DNA of 64,000 nt, from contig JAJRQC010000094.1 in the NCBI GenBank assembly GCA_024280455.1, positions 1 through 64,000 on the forward strand. The letters run 5' to 3'. Every line of letters starts with the position of its first letter. Position 1 is the first letter of the stretch. A program made the translations under genes and the position numbers. The notes below the pieces were generated by a model. That model had not been told where the DNA came from. It was given only the letters and a program-made list of their open reading frames with translations, and made no database searches. Source of the DNA: Deltaproteobacteria bacterium (GTDB taxonomy: Bacteria > Desulfobacterota > Desulfobulbia > Desulfobulbales > Desulfobulbaceae). This document shows, piece by piece, positions 44,537-52,923 of the stretch.

Positions 44537-47295
44537 GAGGAAAACAGGGAAAAGGCCCTGTGGGCCGTCGTCGTTTTCTGTATTCCCTGCAGACCCGTCT
44601 GCAGGCGATGACCTTTATTATTGTCCTGCTGCCCATGCTGCTGGCCAGCTGGAGCTCCTTGTATTTGTTGAAGAATCATCTTGTCAAGGATATGCACGGG
44701 CAGCTCCGGGCCTCGATTTCAGCCGCAAGCTTAAGTTACCGCCATGAGATGAGCCGGGTGGAACGGGCGATCATGGCTATTTCTCTTAATAATACCGTCA
44801 AGACAACCCTGCGCCTGGAGATTTTCGGTCAGCTGAAGCGGGAACTTGATCAGATGGCCGGACAGTATGGCCTGGATTTTCTTCTTATCACCGATGGGCT
44901 CGGCGATATCCAGGTCAGTCTTTTTCCCGGCTTTGAGTTGAACCGGGACCTGTATTCACATCCTGGACTCTATAGGGCAATGACTCAGGGCGTCTATTCC
45001 GGAACCATGCTGGAAGAGAACACCACGATATTGCATTTCCTTGAGTTGAAAGGAAAAAATATTGATTACGCCCCCATCGTCACTATTGAAGCGGCTTCGC
45101 CGATCATTGTTCGTGACCGGATTATCGGCTATATCCTTGGCGGAATAATGGCGACCGGTAACCAGAAGTTGATGTCGGCGTTGCAGGAATCGGCCGGTTG
45201 CAAGGTGAGTCTGGTTGCAGGCAACCGGGTTGCCGCCGTCAGCGGCCTCACCGCCGGTCAACCCGACCGGGGGTTTCGTTTTCCAGGAGAACTCGATTAT
45301 CAGAAACCTCTGTCTTCTGTTGAACATTTGCACAAGCTCACCTCTGTTTATGGTGAAACCGATAGCGTGTTTGAATACCACCCCCTGGAAATGCCGGATG
45401 AGGACTCCATGATTGCCCTGGTCTGTTCCTACTCCCTGGCTGGTTTTTCTCAGTTACTTGCCAATATCCGGGGATCCATGATCGGCGTTTTTATTGCCGG
45501 CATGCTGTTGGCCGTCGTTTTAACAACGCTTATGTCACGCTCTATCGCCGCCCCGCTGCATCGGTTGACCAAGGCCATGGGCAAGATGCGGAAACAGGGC
45601 ATATACGAGCCTCTGCCGATGGGTCGTGATGATGAAATCGGTGAACTGGTCACCGGATACAACCAGATGGTCACCACTATAGACGAGCGGATCTCGGATT
45701 TGAACCAGGAGGTCGAGCAACGAAAGAATGCGGAACATCGGCTGGCTTCCGAATCCGAACGACTGCATGTCACCCTGCAGTCCATTGCCGATGCAGTGAT
45801 GGCGGTGGATATCGAGGGCAGGGTTGTTTTGCTCAACAGGGTTGCAACGGAGTTGATCGGCTGCAATGAGGAAGATGCCTGGGGCGGGCGTCTTGAAGAA
45901 TTTTTCAGCGTTAAAAGTCTCCGAACCGGTAAACCGGTTGAAAATTTACTTGCCCCGATTCTTGAGCGAAACCGGCCGCGACTGGCCGAAGGTGACCTGC
46001 TGCTGACAACCCGTGACGGCCGTGAAATCCAGGTGACCGAGAGTTGTGCGCCGTTGACCGATAACAGCGGCCAGGTAATCGGAGCGGTTATAGCCTTTCG
46101 CGATGTCAGTGATCAGCGGCTGATGGAAGAAGAGCTCGCAAAAACAAAAAAACTCGAGTCCGTCGGCGTGCTGGCCGGCGGTATAGCTCATGATTTCAAC
46201 AATCTATTGACCGCTATCTTGGGTAATCTCTCCCTGGCCAGGCTGGAGGCCGTCGGTCGTGATGAGCTCTATCAGCATCTTATCGATGCCGAAAGAGCCA
46301 GCCTGCGGGCCAGGGACCTGACCCTGCAGTTGCTGACATTTTCCCGTGGTGGTGCACCGGTGAAACGCAGCGTGGATCTGTCCGGGTTGATCCGGGAATC
46401 AGCTATTTTTGTTGCCCGTGGAACCAGGGTCCAGCTGAACTTTGCCCTTGCTGCAGATCTCCGGCTGGCCATTGTCGATAAGGGTCAGATCGGTCAGGTT
46501 ATCGATAACCTGGTGATTAACGGAATCCAGGCCATGCCTGAAGGTGGGACGATAACCGTCAGCGCGGTCAATGTTGAAATTGAACCGGAGACCCCCTTAC
46601 CCCTGGTTCCGGGAAAGTATATCCGGATTACGGTGGAGGATTGTGGATGTGGAATTAACGATGACGTGCTGGGTAGAATTTTTGATCCCTATTTCACAAC
46701 AAAAGAATCCGGCAATGGCCTCGGCCTTGCCATATGTTATGCCGTTGTCAGTAAACACGGCGGTTACATCGGGGTTCGGTCGACGGTGGGTCGGGGAACG
46801 CTCTTTGACATATACCTGCCTGCAGTGGGAGAGGATGTGACTTCGGAAGAACCGGTCGCAGTGATTGAGCCTGGGAAAATACCGAGTGGCGGCCGGATAC
46901 TGGTGATGGATAATGAACAGATGGTTCTCAGGGTCTTGAAGTCCATGCTGAAGACCCTGGGCTATACGGCTCGGTGTGTAGAGGATGGGCTGGAAGCCAT
47001 CCGGGTGTATCAGCAAGCCATGGGTACGGATTCAGCCTTTGATGCCGTTATTTTTGATCTGACCGTTCCCGGCGGTATGGGCGGTGAAGAGGCTGTTCAG
47101 CGGTTACGTGCCATTGATCCATCGCTGACGGCTATTGTTTCAAGCGGGTATTCCGGTCATGCGGTCATGGCCGATTACGGCAGGTACGGCTTTGACGGCG
47201 TTGTTGCCAAACCATATCGGTTGAGCGAGCTGTCGCAGGTGCTGAAGTCGGCCCTGGTGAGGCATGCTAAGGCGGGCAAGCCCGCAGGTTTTTAG
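44533..47295 (+). CDS. Hybrid sensor histidine kinase
   Basis: 920 residues from a GTG that overlaps the previous stop: two membrane helices bounding a periplasmic sensor region (~45-310), HAMP (~330-385), PAS (~415-540), HisKA with phospho-accepting His in LAGGIAHDFNNLLTAI, HATPase with N/G boxes (GQVIDNLVINGIQAM, GNGLGLAICYAV), and a C-terminal receiver with IFDLTVPGGMGGEE carrying the phospho-Asp. It couples to the adjacent periplasmic binding domains. No separate response regulator is seen nearby. Confidence 0.92.
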   Translation: MRGKQGKGPVGRRRFLYSLQTRLQAMTFIIVLLPMLLASWSSLYLLKNHLVKDMHGQLRASISAASLSYRHEMSRVERAIMAISLNNTVKTTLRLEIFGQLKRELDQMAGQYGLDFLLITDGLGDIQVSLFPGFELNRDLYSHPGLYRAMTQGVYSGTMLEENTTILHFLELKGKNIDYAPIVTIEAASPIIVRDRIIGYILGGIMATGNQKLMSALQESAGCKVSLVAGNRVAAVSGLTAGQPDRGFRFPGELDYQKPLSSVEHLHKLTSVYGETDSVFEYHPLEMPDEDSMIALVCSYSLAGFSQLLANIRGSMIGVFIAGMLLAVVLTTLMSRSIAAPLHRLTKAMGKMRKQGIYEPLPMGRDDEIGELVTGYNQMVTTIDERISDLNQEVEQRKNAEHRLASESERLHVTLQSIADAVMAVDIEGRVVLLNRVATELIGCNEEDAWGGRLEEFFSVKSLRTGKPVENLLAPILERNRPRLAEGDLLLTTRDGREIQVTESCAPLTDNSGQVIGAVIAFRDVSDQRLMEEELAKTKKLESVGVLAGGIAHDFNNLLTAILGNLSLARLEAVGRDELYQHLIDAERASLRARDLTLQLLTFSRGGAPVKRSVDLSGLIRESAIFVARGTRVQLNFALAADLRLAIVDKGQIGQVIDNLVINGIQAMPEGGTITVSAVNVEIEPETPLPLVPGKYIRITVEDCGCGINDDVLGRIFDPYFTTKESGNGLGLAICYAVVSKHGGYIGVRSTVGRGTLFDIYLPAVGEDVTSEEPVAVIEPGKIPSGGRILVMDNEQMVLRVLKSMLKTLGYTARCVEDGLEAIRVYQQAMGTDSAFDAVIFDLTVPGGMGGEEAVQRLRAIDPSLTAIVSSGYSGHAVMADYGRYGFDGVVAKPYRLSELSQVLKSALVRHAKAGKPAGF

Positions 47296-47365
47296 GCTGT
47301 AGGCTGTTAGCAAAGGGTTAAAAAAGAGCAGCCCTAACAGCCTTCAGTCTAAGCAACCTGTTGGT
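47293..47365. repeat. Heptanucleotide-phased repeat region
   Basis: Starts with two copies of TAGGCTG (47293-47306) and, after a short spacer, contains an inverted counterpart CTAACAG, CCTTCAG, TCTAAGC. A related string lies near 17165-17195 between nifI2 and nifD (ctgacag ccttcag acaacag tctaaac). No gene here; it separates the kinase from convergent pepT-like. Confidence 0.6.
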
Positions 47366-47447
47366 TTGATGAATAAAAAACGATTTAGCTCGCTCTCTCG
47401 GGTTCTACGCTACCTGTTTTTTATGATAGAAGTTGAAGAGTAAGGCA

Positions 47448-48593
47448 TTAAAGCGTCAGCAGGGCAAGGATCAAACGGGTAAGGTCGGTCATGTCCTGCA
47501 GGCTGACCTGCTCTCTAGTTGAATGGACATGGGTCATGCCGGTGGCAATAATAGCGGTTTCCAGGCCATACCCGTTAAAGATGTTGGCATCACTGCCGCC
47601 GCCGGCCACCTCAAAGTCGAGTTCCATGTCGATTGCCCGGGCCACCCGTTCAATCTCGACGAAGACCGCATCTTTCCTGTCAAGTCGCATCAGGGGAAAG
47701 TCAAGTTTTGCCCTGAAATCAACCGATGGTATTCCCCTGGCTGTGCCGGTTGGATCCTGCCAGTCGGCTATTGTCTGCCCAAAGCTCTCTTCCACCTCTC
47801 CGGTCAACCCATCAAGCCGCTGTTGTGAGTGGCTGCGCACTTCACCCTCTATGACAACTTTTTCCGGGACAATGTTTGAGGCGGTTCCGCCCTTGATAGT
47901 GCCGAAGTTGACCGTGCTCTGCTCGTCAATCCTGCCGCAGGGTGCCAGGGCCAGGGCCTGTCCGGCTAGAACAATGGCGTTGATTCCCCATTCCGGGTGG
48001 AGGCCGGCATGGGCCGCAACCCCGTGTACCGTGATGGAGAGCCGGTTGGAGGCCGGGGCACCGATGATGACCCGGCCAAACCCGCTGGAATCCAGGGCAT
48101 AGCCGAATTTAGCCCTGATATGTTCAGGGTTGAGGGCCTTGGCTCCGAGCAGGCCGATCTCTTCACAGGTGGTGAAAATAAACTCAACCGGGCGAAAAGG
48201 CAGATCGTGCTCGCGAATGATCCGCATGGCCTCGATCAGCGCGGTTATGCCTGACTTGTCGTCACTGCCGAGGATCGTGTCGCCCGCACTTGTAAAAATA
48301 TCTCCATCCCGTTGGACCCTGACCCCGATTCCCGGTTGCACCGTATCCATGTGGCAGTTGAAAAAGAGCGGTTCCTGCGCCGTTGTTCCTGCAAAGCGAA
48401 AAAAAAGGTTGCCGCTTTCCGACCCGGTCACGGTTGCGGAATCATCTTCAAAGGATTCGTCTGGATTAAGGGCTGCAAATATTTTTTTTAGCTCAGCAGC
48501 CATCTTTCCTTCCCGGCGCGACGGGCTGTCGGTTTCACAGAGACGAGTAAAGGTGGCGGCCAGTCGGTTTTGATCTATTGGTATAGTTTTCAT
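47448..48593 (-). CDS. M20-family peptidase (PepT-like)
   Basis: 381 residues with the zinc-site pattern CHMDTVQPG, LGSDDKSG, TTCEEIGLLGAKAL and a closing HSTREQV. These match the M20/M25/M40 exopeptidases and PepT-like tripeptidases, cytoplasmic and two-zinc. Its start overlaps the stop of ispDF, so the two are translationally coupled, although their functions are unrelated. Confidence 0.88.
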   Translation of the reverse strand: MKTIPIDQNRLAATFTRLCETDSPSRREGKMAAELKKIFAALNPDESFEDDSATVTGSESGNLFFRFAGTTAQEPLFFNCHMDTVQPGIGVRVQRDGDIFTSAGDTILGSDDKSGITALIEAMRIIREHDLPFRPVEFIFTTCEEIGLLGAKALNPEHIRAKFGYALDSSGFGRVIIGAPASNRLSITVHGVAAHAGLHPEWGINAIVLAGQALALAPCGRIDEQSTVNFGTIKGGTASNIVPEKVVIEGEVRSHSQQRLDGLTGEVEESFGQTIADWQDPTGTARGIPSVDFRAKLDFPLMRLDRKDAVFVEIERVARAIDMELDFEVAGGGSDANIFNGYGLETAIIATGMTHVHSTREQVSLQDMTDLTRLILALLTL

Positions 48594-49780
48594 GCTTTCC
48601 GTAACAGGACGACCGCATGGGCGCTGATACCTTCGCCGCGTCCGGTATAGCCCATTTTCTCAGTGGTGGTTGCCTTGATGTTGATGGTGGTGATTGGAGA
48701 ATTGCAGGCACCGGCCAGATTGTGCTGCATCTGTTCCAGGTGCGGGGCCAGTTTCGGGCGCTGACAGATAATGGTGAGATCGGCATTGCCCATGCTGTAG
48801 CCTTTGTCTGCCGCCAGTCCAAAGGCATGTTCAAGTAGGTGCAGGCTGTTTATATCCTTGTAGCGGTCATCGGAGTCGGGAAAATGTCTGCCGATGTCAC
48901 CCTCGCCCAGAGCTCCCAGGATGGCATCAATAAGGGCGTGGCTGAGGACGTCGGCATCGGAATGGCCCAGCAGGCCCATGGGGAAATCAATGGTTTCGCC
49001 GCCGAGAATCAGCGGTCGGTCTCTAACCAGCCGGTGGGCATCAAAACCGTGACCGATGCGGATCATGGGGTGTTCTCCAAGCAGGCAGCGGGCGATTTTC
49101 AGATCACCGGGCCGGGTAATTTTCATGTTCTGCTCCTCACCGGAAACAATGGCAACCGGAATGCCTGCATGCTCAAGCAGTGAGGCCTCATCCGTGCCTG
49201 TAAATCCGTCTCGTTCTGCGACCTGATAGGCCTGTTCAAGGAGATGGCGCTGTGCGCCCTGCGGGGTTTGGGCCCGATAGATTCCGGCCCGGTCGATGGT
49301 TTGAACAATGGTATCGTTTGTATCCACCAGTTTGAGGGTATCGTTAACCGGAACCGCTGCAATAACGGCGCCGTGCTCCCGTACACCCTCAAGGCAGTCT
49401 TCAATGAGATCGGTTCTGATCAGCGGCCGGGCAGCATCGTGAACCAGGACCAGTTCAATCTCACCGGGCAGAGTGTCAAACCCTGATTTCACGGATTGCT
49501 GACGGGTGGCTCCGCCCCGGGCAAGGAGGATCTTGTCAAGCTTTTCAGGGGAGATGTTTTGCTCAAGAAGGGCGGTAACCTGTTCATGGCGGTCGGCGGC
49601 AACGGCAACGACTATGCAGTGAATCTCCGGATTTTCAAGGAAGGCCTTGACGGTTCGAATCAGAATCGGTTCTCCGGCCAGTTCCAGGAATTGCTTGGGT
49701 TGGTTTGATTCCATCCTGGTGCCGAAACCGGCAGCTGGAAGAATCACCCCGGCTTTCTGCTGACACCTGACACCTGACAC
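48590..49780 (-). CDS. ispDF: Bifunctional IspD/IspF enzyme
   Basis: About 396 residues in two domains. The N-terminal IspD part: VILPAAGFGTRM, LVHDAARPLI, GTDEASLLEHAG. The C-terminal IspF part: MIRIGHGFDAHRL with metal ligands, LGHSDADVLSHALIDAILG, TTTEKMGYTGRGEGI. It catalyses cytidylylation of MEP and cyclisation to MEcPP in isoprenoid synthesis. The frame extends upstream to 49852 but that would lie inside the RNase P RNA. The best start is a GTG at 49780, inside a tandem 7-mer array, so the exact start is uncertain. Confidence 0.92.
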   Translation of the reverse strand: MSGVRCQQKAGVILPAAGFGTRMESNQPKQFLELAGEPILIRTVKAFLENPEIHCIVVAVAADRHEQVTALLEQNISPEKLDKILLARGGATRQQSVKSGFDTLPGEIELVLVHDAARPLIRTDLIEDCLEGVREHGAVIAAVPVNDTLKLVDTNDTIVQTIDRAGIYRAQTPQGAQRHLLEQAYQVAERDGFTGTDEASLLEHAGIPVAIVSGEEQNMKITRPGDLKIARCLLGEHPMIRIGHGFDAHRLVRDRPLILGGETIDFPMGLLGHSDADVLSHALIDAILGALGEGDIGRHFPDSDDRYKDINSLHLLEHAFGLAADKGYSMGNADLTIICQRPKLAPHLEQMQHNLAGACNSPITTINIKATTTEKMGYTGRGEGISAHAVVLLRKA

Positions 49781-49788
49781 TTGACACC
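49761..49788. repeat. Heptanucleotide tandem array (TGACACC x 4)
   Basis: TGACACC, TGACACC, TGACACT, TGACACC, overlapping the probable ispDF start. It lies between ispDF and rnpB. Confidence 0.88.
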
Positions 49789-49802
49789 TGCAGTAAAAAA
49801 AA

Positions 49803-50168
49803 TGGGGCGGGCTGTAAGCCGAATCCTGTATTCCCGAAGGAACCATGATCATTTGACTCAGGATGCCGGTTGCCCGGCACCTCGTGCGACCTACCCGGAA
49901 GCATCAGGCGGGCAGCCCTCAAACGCTTCCCTATTTGGTCTTGCACCCGGTGGGGTTTACCCTGCCTTCCGTGTCGCCACGAAAGCGGTGAGCTCTTACC
50001 TCGCCATTTCAACCTTACCTGTCTCCGCTTTTCAGCGGCCCATCGGCGGTGTATTTTCTGTGGCACTTTCCTGCGGTTGCCCGCAGTTCGCGTTACGAAC
50101 CACCGTGCCCTGTTGGTGTTCGGACTTTCCTCTCCGGCAGATGGCCGGAGCGATCATGCGCCCGCCCC
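49803..50168 (-). ncRNA. rnpB: RNase P RNA, class A
   Basis: The minus strand carries the RNase P landmarks: the conserved GAGGAAAGTCCGAAC near the 5' end (~50132-50117), ACAGAAAATACACCGCC in the middle, and a closing GGATTCGGCTTACAG. The two ends pair as P1 (GGGGCGGGC with GCCCGCCCC). Length ~366 nt fits bacterial type A. It is the ribozyme that matures tRNA 5' ends. No alternative identity is likely. Confidence 0.95.
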
Positions 50169-50177
50169 AAATTGTTG

Positions 50178-50240
50178 AGGGGCCAGGGGTTAGGGATTAG
50201 CGCGGATTTTCACCACCTAGTCCCTGGTCCCTAGCCCCTG
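50178..50240. repeat. Inverted heptanucleotide arrays between rnpB and rnhA
   Basis: AGGGGCC, AGGGGTT, AGGGATT (50178-50198) followed ~20 bp later by TAGTCCC, TGGTCCC, TAGCCCC (50218-50238), an imperfect reverse complement with 17 of 22 positions paired. It could fold as a hairpin in transcripts. Confidence 0.75.
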
Positions 50241-50812
50241 TGTTTCTCATCTATTCCCCGGTTGGCCAGCTCGTCGGCGCGACTGTTCTGGGCTCGGGGG
50301 ACGTGAGCAACGCTGTAACTGTCAAACCCCTGCAGCAGGTTTTGTACCTTGGCAAACAGTGGTTTCAGGGTTGCGTTTTTTACCTTGTACCTGCCTGTAA
50401 TCTGCCGGACAATCAGTTCGGAGTCAAGAAAGACGGCCGGCTTCCGGCAGCCGATTTCCCGGGCAGCCTGGAGGCCGATAATCAGGGCCTGGTATTCGGC
50501 AACATTATTGGTACACCGGCCAAGATACTTGGCCCTGGTGCAGATCTCCCTTCCTTTGTCATCAAAAAGAACCACTCCGGCACCGGCCGGGCCGGGATTT
50601 CCACGTGAGGCCCCGTCGGTGAACAACCTGCAGCTGACGGGTTCTTTTGTCCTCTCCCTGTCGCCGGTTGCAGCAGAAGGGGGGGCGGGTGTTGTCCTTT
50701 TCTCAAGGAGCAGGTCTCTTACAGTCTGCGGAGCTGTATTGGGAAATATTTCCTGCAGGACCTCGTTGGTCAGTTTGTAGGCCAGTTCCTGGGCAACCCT
50801 CTGTTTATCCAT
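50231..50812 (-). CDS. Ribonuclease HI-family protein
   Basis: 193 residues: an N-terminal helical extension (~60 residues), then an RNase H fold with LFTDGASRGNPGPAGAG (catalytic Asp), NNVAEYQALIIGL (Glu), FLDSELIVRQI (Asp) and a C-terminal HVPRAQNSRADELAN. This is the reverse-transcriptase-like, RnhA-related group. It should cut the RNA strand of RNA-DNA hybrids. Co-oriented with the zinc-ribbon gene, 14 bp apart. Confidence 0.9.
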   Translation of the reverse strand: MDKQRVAQELAYKLTNEVLQEIFPNTAPQTVRDLLLEKRTTPAPPSAATGDRERTKEPVSCRLFTDGASRGNPGPAGAGVVLFDDKGREICTRAKYLGRCTNNVAEYQALIIGLQAAREIGCRKPAVFLDSELIVRQITGRYKVKNATLKPLFAKVQNLLQGFDSYSVAHVPRAQNSRADELANRGIDEKHRG

Positions 50813-50826
50813 GAATGCTCAGACCT

Positions 50827-51594
50827 TTATTCTTCGCTTTCTTCTTCCTGAAAATAAAGGATTCGCTGGCAGGTCGGGCAGAGCTGGAGCTTGTCGCCTT
50901 TGCGCACCTCATTGAACTGCTGCGGCGGAATCGACATGTGGCAGCCCTGGCATACACCATTTATTGTCTGGGCAACCGCAAGGCCTTCGCGCTTGATCAG
51001 CAGCATATTGTACCGCTTAAGGAGGGCAGCGCCCAGCACTTCTGAAAGTTTTTTCCGCTGGGCAGCAACGGTTTTACGGCGCGATTCAATTTTCTTGATT
51101 TTTTTCTTCACAGCCGTAGTTTCTTTGTTGAGCAGTTCCTGTTCACCGGTCAGCAGGTTTTCAAGTTCGGCAACCTCACTCTCCGTTTGCTCTATGGTTT
51201 CCATGACCGTGAGCAGTGTTTCCTCTGTCTCCTTGATCAGCCGTTTGTTTTCTTCGATCTCTTTGAGCAGGGCCTGATGTTCACGGCTGGTCTGCACCTG
51301 CATCATCTTGTTTTGTCGATCTTTTATCCTGGCACCGGCATCATCGTTTTCCAGGGCAATGTCTCGTTGTTGCTGCTCAAGGCTAGCTACCTTTTCATGG
51401 CAGGCGGCAATGGCGGTCTCCTTGTCGCTGATTGACTGCTCCCTCTTGCTGATCTCCTGCTGCTGCTCGTTGATCTCTCTGTCAAATCCGGCTAGTTCAG
51501 CGTCAATCTCCTGCAGGGCAATGAGCTGATTCATCTCTTCGTTCAATGGTTTACTCCTTGTTCCAGTATCTGTTTGCGTCGGTTTTATCGACAT
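50827..51594 (-). CDS. Coiled-coil zinc-ribbon protein (COG1579)
   Basis: 255 residues, two thirds of it a long coiled coil rich in Glu/Gln/Lys, ending in a C4 zinc ribbon (CQGCH ... CPTCQR). Matches COG1579 (CT398-like) proteins, which often sit beside nif3-like and rnhA genes as here; their role is unknown, perhaps linked to the flagellar or secretion apparatus or nucleic acids. Confidence 0.88.
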   Translation of the reverse strand: MSIKPTQTDTGTRSKPLNEEMNQLIALQEIDAELAGFDREINEQQQEISKREQSISDKETAIAACHEKVASLEQQQRDIALENDDAGARIKDRQNKMMQVQTSREHQALLKEIEENKRLIKETEETLLTVMETIEQTESEVAELENLLTGEQELLNKETTAVKKKIKKIESRRKTVAAQRKKLSEVLGAALLKRYNMLLIKREGLAVAQTINGVCQGCHMSIPPQQFNEVRKGDKLQLCPTCQRILYFQEEESEE

Positions 51595-51600
51595 TTGCGG

Positions 51601-52407
51601 TTATGCCATAATCAGGGGCGGTTGCTGCCGCACCGTATACACGCTATTTTTCAGGTTACGATTTTCCATTTCCCGCTGCAGTCGTTCCTGCAGCGGAGAA
51701 ATGGCTAACTGTTCGGTGGCAAAGTGGCCGCCGTCGATAATCCAGAATCCCGCCTCCTCAGCCCAGCGGGCTATGGAATGTTTGACTTCTGCGGTTATAA
51801 AGAGATCGGCACCGGCCAGCATGGCGGTTTCGGCAAATTCCGAGCAGGAACCGCCGCAGACTGCTATTGTCTTGACCTGCGCCGGACGGATCCCGGCTTC
51901 AAGGAGCCAGGGAGCGCCGCAGGCCAGGCGAAGCTGTTTAATACACTCTTGCGGCGACATCGGTTTGCTGCACCGTCCGAATCGACCCAGCCCGCAGGCC
52001 GAGGTTTTATCACTCCGGCTTGGAACCAGCGGAACAATATCGGTCAGATCAAGCCGCTGGGCAAGAATATCACTGACCCCGCCTGCAGCGGAGTCCAGAT
52101 TGGTGTGGCAGGCAATGACGTGAATATCTTTTTGAATGGCTCGGGTCAGGAATCGACAGCCGGGCTGATCGGTGCGCAGGGCTTTGAGGGGGTGAAAAAT
52201 GGCTGGATGATGGGTAATGACGACGTTGGCTCCTTTGGCCTCCGCTTCATCAAGCAGAGCGGTGGTCGGGTCCAGGGCCACGAGCAGTGACTGGGCCTCT
52301 GCATTCGGGTTTCCGACAAGCAGACCGACATTATCCCAAGACTCAGCCAGTTCGACAGGGGCAATTTCTTGAAGAATGTCGATAATGTCTTGAATAAACA
52401 GAACCAT
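51601..52407 (-). CDS. Nif3-like dinuclear metal protein
   Basis: About 268 residues from an ATG at 52407 (alternatives: ATG 52437, TTG 52443; no clear ribosome-binding site). Conserved HHPAIFHP, HTNLDSAAGG and a late DGGHFATE provide the metal ligands of the Nif3/YbgI/YqfO family. Short form without the inserted YqfO domain. GTP cyclohydrolase-like activity has been proposed for relatives. Despite the name, no link to nitrogen fixation. Confidence 0.9.
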   Translation of the reverse strand: MVLFIQDIIDILQEIAPVELAESWDNVGLLVGNPNAEAQSLLVALDPTTALLDEAEAKGANVVITHHPAIFHPLKALRTDQPGCRFLTRAIQKDIHVIACHTNLDSAAGGVSDILAQRLDLTDIVPLVPSRSDKTSACGLGRFGRCSKPMSPQECIKQLRLACGAPWLLEAGIRPAQVKTIAVCGGSCSEFAETAMLAGADLFITAEVKHSIARWAEEAGFWIIDGGHFATEQLAISPLQERLQREMENRNLKNSVYTVRQQPPLIMA

Positions 52408-52600
52408 TGGGTAGTTTATAAAGAAAAAGAGGCACATCCGCAAGGGGTGTACCTCTTTCTTTCGATCCTGTCCGCTGTCCTGGTCGGCAGCGCAGAGGGG
52501 AAATGTGGTCGAAAAGGCGTTGTTTTCAAAAGCCTGTATTTATTGGTTGAGGAAGGAGGACAAAGCTCATATAATCGTCTTCTTCCATGATCTGTGAATA

Positions 52601-52677
52601 TGGTGGGCCTACCTGGACTCGAACCAGGGACCGACCGGTTATGAGCCGGTGGCTCTAGCCAACTGAGCTATAGGCCC
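52601..52677 (-). tRNA. tRNA with CAU anticodon, probably tRNA-Ile2
   Basis: 77 nt with encoded CCA. Acceptor GGGCCTA/TAGGCCC and anticodon loop CTCATAA (CAU). Pairs C4-G69 and C5-G68 are features that the lysidine synthetase TilS recognises in tRNA-Ile2 and that elongator tRNA-Met lacks, so Ile2 (reading AUA) is preferred; elongator Met is the alternative. Initiator is excluded because the 1-72 pair is G-C and the stem lacks the three G-C pairs of initiator type. Confidence 0.93.
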
Positions 52678-52923
52678 AATGTTTACGTAAAATATTTTAT
52701 ATTACCAGAAAATGATGCTCGGTCAAGTTCTTTTTTAACCGATGCTGGATTATAGTGCAATCGTGAACTATCACATATGCCGGTTATACAGCTTGGAAAA
52801 TCAGGATGTTACGAGTTCTCCGCAGTCGGCGGCGAGGTTTTTAAAGTCTGTGCTTACCTGCTGCAACAGCGATAATTATGAGGAGTCGTGCTCTGAGCAC
52901 GAACTCCAAGGCCCTGTATTTTT

